Shown here: positions 13,434 through 15,345 of the stretch, one piece after another
Numbering within the stretch: the stretch's first letter is position 1
Layout: each line of letters opens with the position of its first letter
From: Bacillota bacterium
GTDB taxonomy: Bacteria; Bacillota; Clostridia; Acetivibrionales; DSM-1351
Direction: 5' to 3'
Length of the DNA: 15,345 bases
NCBI GenBank assembly: GCA_023433945.1
Contig: JAEYTP010000067.1
Location: 1 to 15,345, forward strand
The notes under the pieces: model-generated
Database searches by the model: none
What the model was told of the DNA's origin: nothing
Seen by the model: the letters and a program-made list of their open reading frames with translations, nothing else
Position numbers and translations under genes: made by a program

Positions 13434-14924
13434 ATGATTAATGAAATTATTGTAGATGTGAGCTATGATGAAATAAGGGCTGCTGTCTTAGAGGATAAGG
13501 AGTTAGCGGAGATTCATATAGAGCGGAATCATCATCAGGGGCTTGTAGGTAATATATATAGGGGCAAGGTTTGTAGCGTTTTACCAGGAATGCAGGCAGC
13601 GTTTGTAGATATTGGTTTTGAAAAAAATGCATTTTTATATGTTGGTGACGCAGTTCCTCAAAAGGAATATAGCGATGATGAATTGGATGTTTATAGAGAA
13701 TTCAATGACTGTAATATTTCAGACCTTTTGAAGGTGGGTCAGGAAATTACAGTACAGGTTATAAAAGAGCCTGTTGGAACCAAGGGGCCCAGAGTATCTA
13801 CTCATATAACATTGCCAGGCAGGTATCTTGTATTATTACCTAATGCAGATTATATAGGTATTTCAAGGAGAATTGAAAACGAGTCTGAAAGACAAAGATT
13901 AAAGAAGATTGCTGAGAGCATTAAGCCCAATGATAAAGGACTTATTGTAAGAACAGTGGCCGAGGGAACCAAAGAGGCTGACTTTGTAGAAGATATTGAG
14001 TTACTAACAAAGCTTTGGGCAAAGATTAAACAGAGTGAAACAAGTGGAGCCGTTCCGCGGTGCATACACCAAGATATTAATTTGATATTCAGAGCAGTGA
14101 GGGACTTTTTTACATCTGACATTGATAAATTTATTATTAATGATAGAGATGAGTACAACAAGGTCCTAGAACTTGTTGATTTGTTCTCTCCTAATCTGAA
14201 AAATAGGGTTGAGTTTTTCTCAAAGGATTATGATATGTTTGATTACTATCAGATCGAGACAAAGATTCAACGTGCTCTTTCTAGAAAAGTATGGCTTAAA
14301 TGTGGTGGATACTTGATTATTGATAGAACTGAGGCACTTACCGTAATTGATGTTAATACCGGAAAGTTTGTTGGAGATCAGAACTTAGAAGATACTGTGC
14401 TTAAAACAAACATGGAAGCAACCAAGGAGATTGCCAAGCAACTAAGGTTAAGAGATATTGGTGGTATTGTAGTAATCGATTTCATTGATATGAGCAATGC
14501 CCAGCATCAGCAAATGATTATTGATGCACTTAAGCTGGCATTGAAAAACGATAGAACAAAAACCATTGTATTAGGAATGACAGGGCTGGGCCTTGTTGAG
14601 ATGACGAGGAAAAAGATTAGACAAGAATTATCAACAGTAATGTCTTGTGACTGTCCAATATGTGATGGCTCAGGTAAAATACCTTCAGCAGAGGCGAGTA
14701 TGCGTGAAGTTCTTAAACAGATAGACCAGTATTTGTTGATGACGGATGCAGAAGAAGTTAATTTTGAGGTTCATAATTCTATTTTAGCTAAGTTGGAAAA
14801 TAGAATGATAAAATTGCTAAAAAATTACAATAATAATATTAAGATATCGATTTCTGGCACGAACGATATAAAATTCGATGGACTTAGAATTAAACGCATT
14901 GACACTGACACGTTGGTATGCTAG
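13434..14924 (+). CDS. rng: Ribonuclease G/E family endoribonuclease
   Basis: A 496-residue RNase G-like enzyme (E. coli RNase G is about 489) that cleaves single-stranded AU-rich RNA and takes part in rRNA maturation and mRNA decay. An S1 domain lies at about 35-128 (GNIYRGKVCSVLPGMQAAFVDIG split over 39-61). The catalytic DNase I-like domain has the two metal-binding aspartates: D306 in IDVNTGKF and D349 in VVIDFIDM. The zinc-link CPIC (C407, C410) in CDCPICDGSG supports tetramer formation. There is no RNase E-type C-terminal scaffold, so no degradosome platform. ATG 13434 has GAGGTGA just upstream. The downstream gene is rplU, a pairing also common elsewhere. Confidence 0.96.
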   Translation: MINEIIVDVSYDEIRAAVLEDKELAEIHIERNHHQGLVGNIYRGKVCSVLPGMQAAFVDIGFEKNAFLYVGDAVPQKEYSDDELDVYREFNDCNISDLLKVGQEITVQVIKEPVGTKGPRVSTHITLPGRYLVLLPNADYIGISRRIENESERQRLKKIAESIKPNDKGLIVRTVAEGTKEADFVEDIELLTKLWAKIKQSETSGAVPRCIHQDINLIFRAVRDFFTSDIDKFIINDRDEYNKVLELVDLFSPNLKNRVEFFSKDYDMFDYYQIETKIQRALSRKVWLKCGGYLIIDRTEALTVIDVNTGKFVGDQNLEDTVLKTNMEATKEIAKQLRLRDIGGIVVIDFIDMSNAQHQQMIIDALKLALKNDRTKTIVLGMTGLGLVEMTRKKIRQELSTVMSCDCPICDGSGKIPSAEASMREVLKQIDQYLLMTDAEEVNFEVHNSILAKLENRMIKLLKNYNNNIKISISGTNDIKFDGLRIKRIDTDTLVC

Positions 14925-15035
14925 AATATATCGGTAGCCGCTCGGCCAAGGCTCCCAAAATATAGTATTTTTTACTATTGCCTGTGATGTTTACGTCATA
15001 TGTGTCGGCGAGACTGTATAGTAGGAGGTGTAGAT
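14925..15035 (+). promoter_or_regulatory. Candidate L21 ribosomal-protein leader upstream of rplU
   Basis: The 111 bases before rplU hold ordered small stems. AGCC (14936-14939) pairs with GGCT (14950-14953), ATAGTA (14962-14967) with TACTAT (14973-14978), TGATG (14985-14989) with CGTCA (14994-14998, one G-U), and CTCG (14941-14944) may close with CGAG (15009-15012). AGGAGGTG precedes the ATG. The place and size fit the L21 leader class known from low-GC Gram-positives, where L21 is thought to repress its own operon. Class membership is inferred by context and not from a checked consensus. Confidence 0.45.
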
Positions 15036-15345
15036 ATGTACGCTGTAATAATGACTGGTGGAAAGCAGTATAAAGTTCAGGAAGGCGATGTAGTATTCGT
15101 TGAAAAGCTAAATGCTGAAGAAGGTTCTTCATTTACATTTGATAAAGTATTAGCTGTATCAAAAGAAGGTAATGTTACTTTTGGAGCTCCAGTTCTTGAA
15201 TCTGCTTCAGTAAGCGCAAAGGTTCTTGGACATGGTAAGGGAAGCAAAATAATCATTTTCAAGTATAAGGCTAAGAAGAACATTAGAAAGAAGCAAGGAC
15301 ACAGACAGCCTTACACAAAGGTTCAGATTGAAAAGATTAATGCTT
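15036..15345 (+). CDS. rplU: 50S ribosomal protein L21, cut at its last codon
   Basis: Ribosomal protein L21 binds 23S rRNA in the large subunit. The 103 visible residues start MYAVIMTGGKQYKVQEGD, the L21 signature, and contain the GHGKGSKIIIFKYKAKKN segment with many Lys, followed by RKKQGHRQPYTKVQIEKINA, the usual end of the protein. The stop codon lies just past the window, so the gene is nearly complete. RBS AGGAGGTG lies 5 bases upstream of ATG 15036. In related genomes rplU is followed by a small cysteine protease gene and rpmA (L27), which are not visible here. Confidence 0.96.
   Translation, partial: MYAVIMTGGKQYKVQEGDVVFVEKLNAEEGSSFTFDKVLAVSKEGNVTFGAPVLESASVSAKVLGHGKGSKIIIFKYKAKKNIRKKQGHRQPYTKVQIEKINA

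Overview
The window looks like chromosomal DNA from a low-GC Gram-positive bacterium of the class Clostridia. The grounds are AT-rich codons, strong GGAGG-type ribosome binding sites, TTGACA/TATAAT promoters, and the pairing of a TGS/uridine-kinase-like nucleoside kinase with a ferredoxin-linked [FeFe]-hydrogenase-like gene set. A Ruminiclostridium-like cellulolytic clostridium is my best guess, but this is recognition and not a search result. No phage, insertion sequence or CRISPR array is visible.

Region 1 (1-2189): two minus-strand tRNA genes (Lys, cut by the window edge, and Gln) have a near-perfect promoter. They are followed by minus-strand prfC (release factor 3), which has its own promoter. 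A perfect 15-bp inverted repeat lies just past the prfC stop.

Region 2 (2190-7508): a plus-strand series of a fused TGS/ThrRS-like/uridine-kinase-like protein, a DRTGG-domain protein, an RsbW/SpoIIAB-like GHKL ATPase, a ferredoxin-[FeFe]-hydrogenase-like protein with an extra C-terminal Fe-S motif, a second DRTGG-type protein and a PHP-family phosphoesterase. The hydrogenase-like protein keeps the H-cluster cysteines but has Ala where catalytic enzymes have the proton-relay Cys. With the anti-sigma-type ATPase next door, this suggests a redox or H2 sensing and signalling module and not a metabolic hydrogenase. A 24-bp tandem repeat sits between the hydrogenase-like gene and the second DRTGG gene. 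This is the most interesting functional unit in the window.

Region 3 (7497-9531): a minus-strand PilZ (c-di-GMP receptor) gene overlaps the PHP gene tail to tail. After it come a plus-strand 1-acyl-glycerol-phosphate-type acyltransferase with a TTG start, a tRNA-Pro(CGG) gene and a strong Rho-independent terminator.

Region 4 (9532-10865): a minus-strand SAM-dependent methyltransferase is preceded by a structured stretch of about 250 bp. This stretch has a consensus promoter, 16-bp perfect inverted ends, several small hairpins and a textbook terminator before the gene. It reads either as a transcription-attenuation leader (RNA switch) or as a MITE-like insertion.

Region 5 (10866-15345): an operon of a TIGR03960-type radical SAM protein, its TIGR03936/DUF2344 partner (4-bp overlap), ribonuclease G/E, a likely L21 leader and rplU (cut at its last codon). 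The radical SAM pair next to an RNase and a ribosomal protein gene is a recurring but functionally unexplained arrangement.
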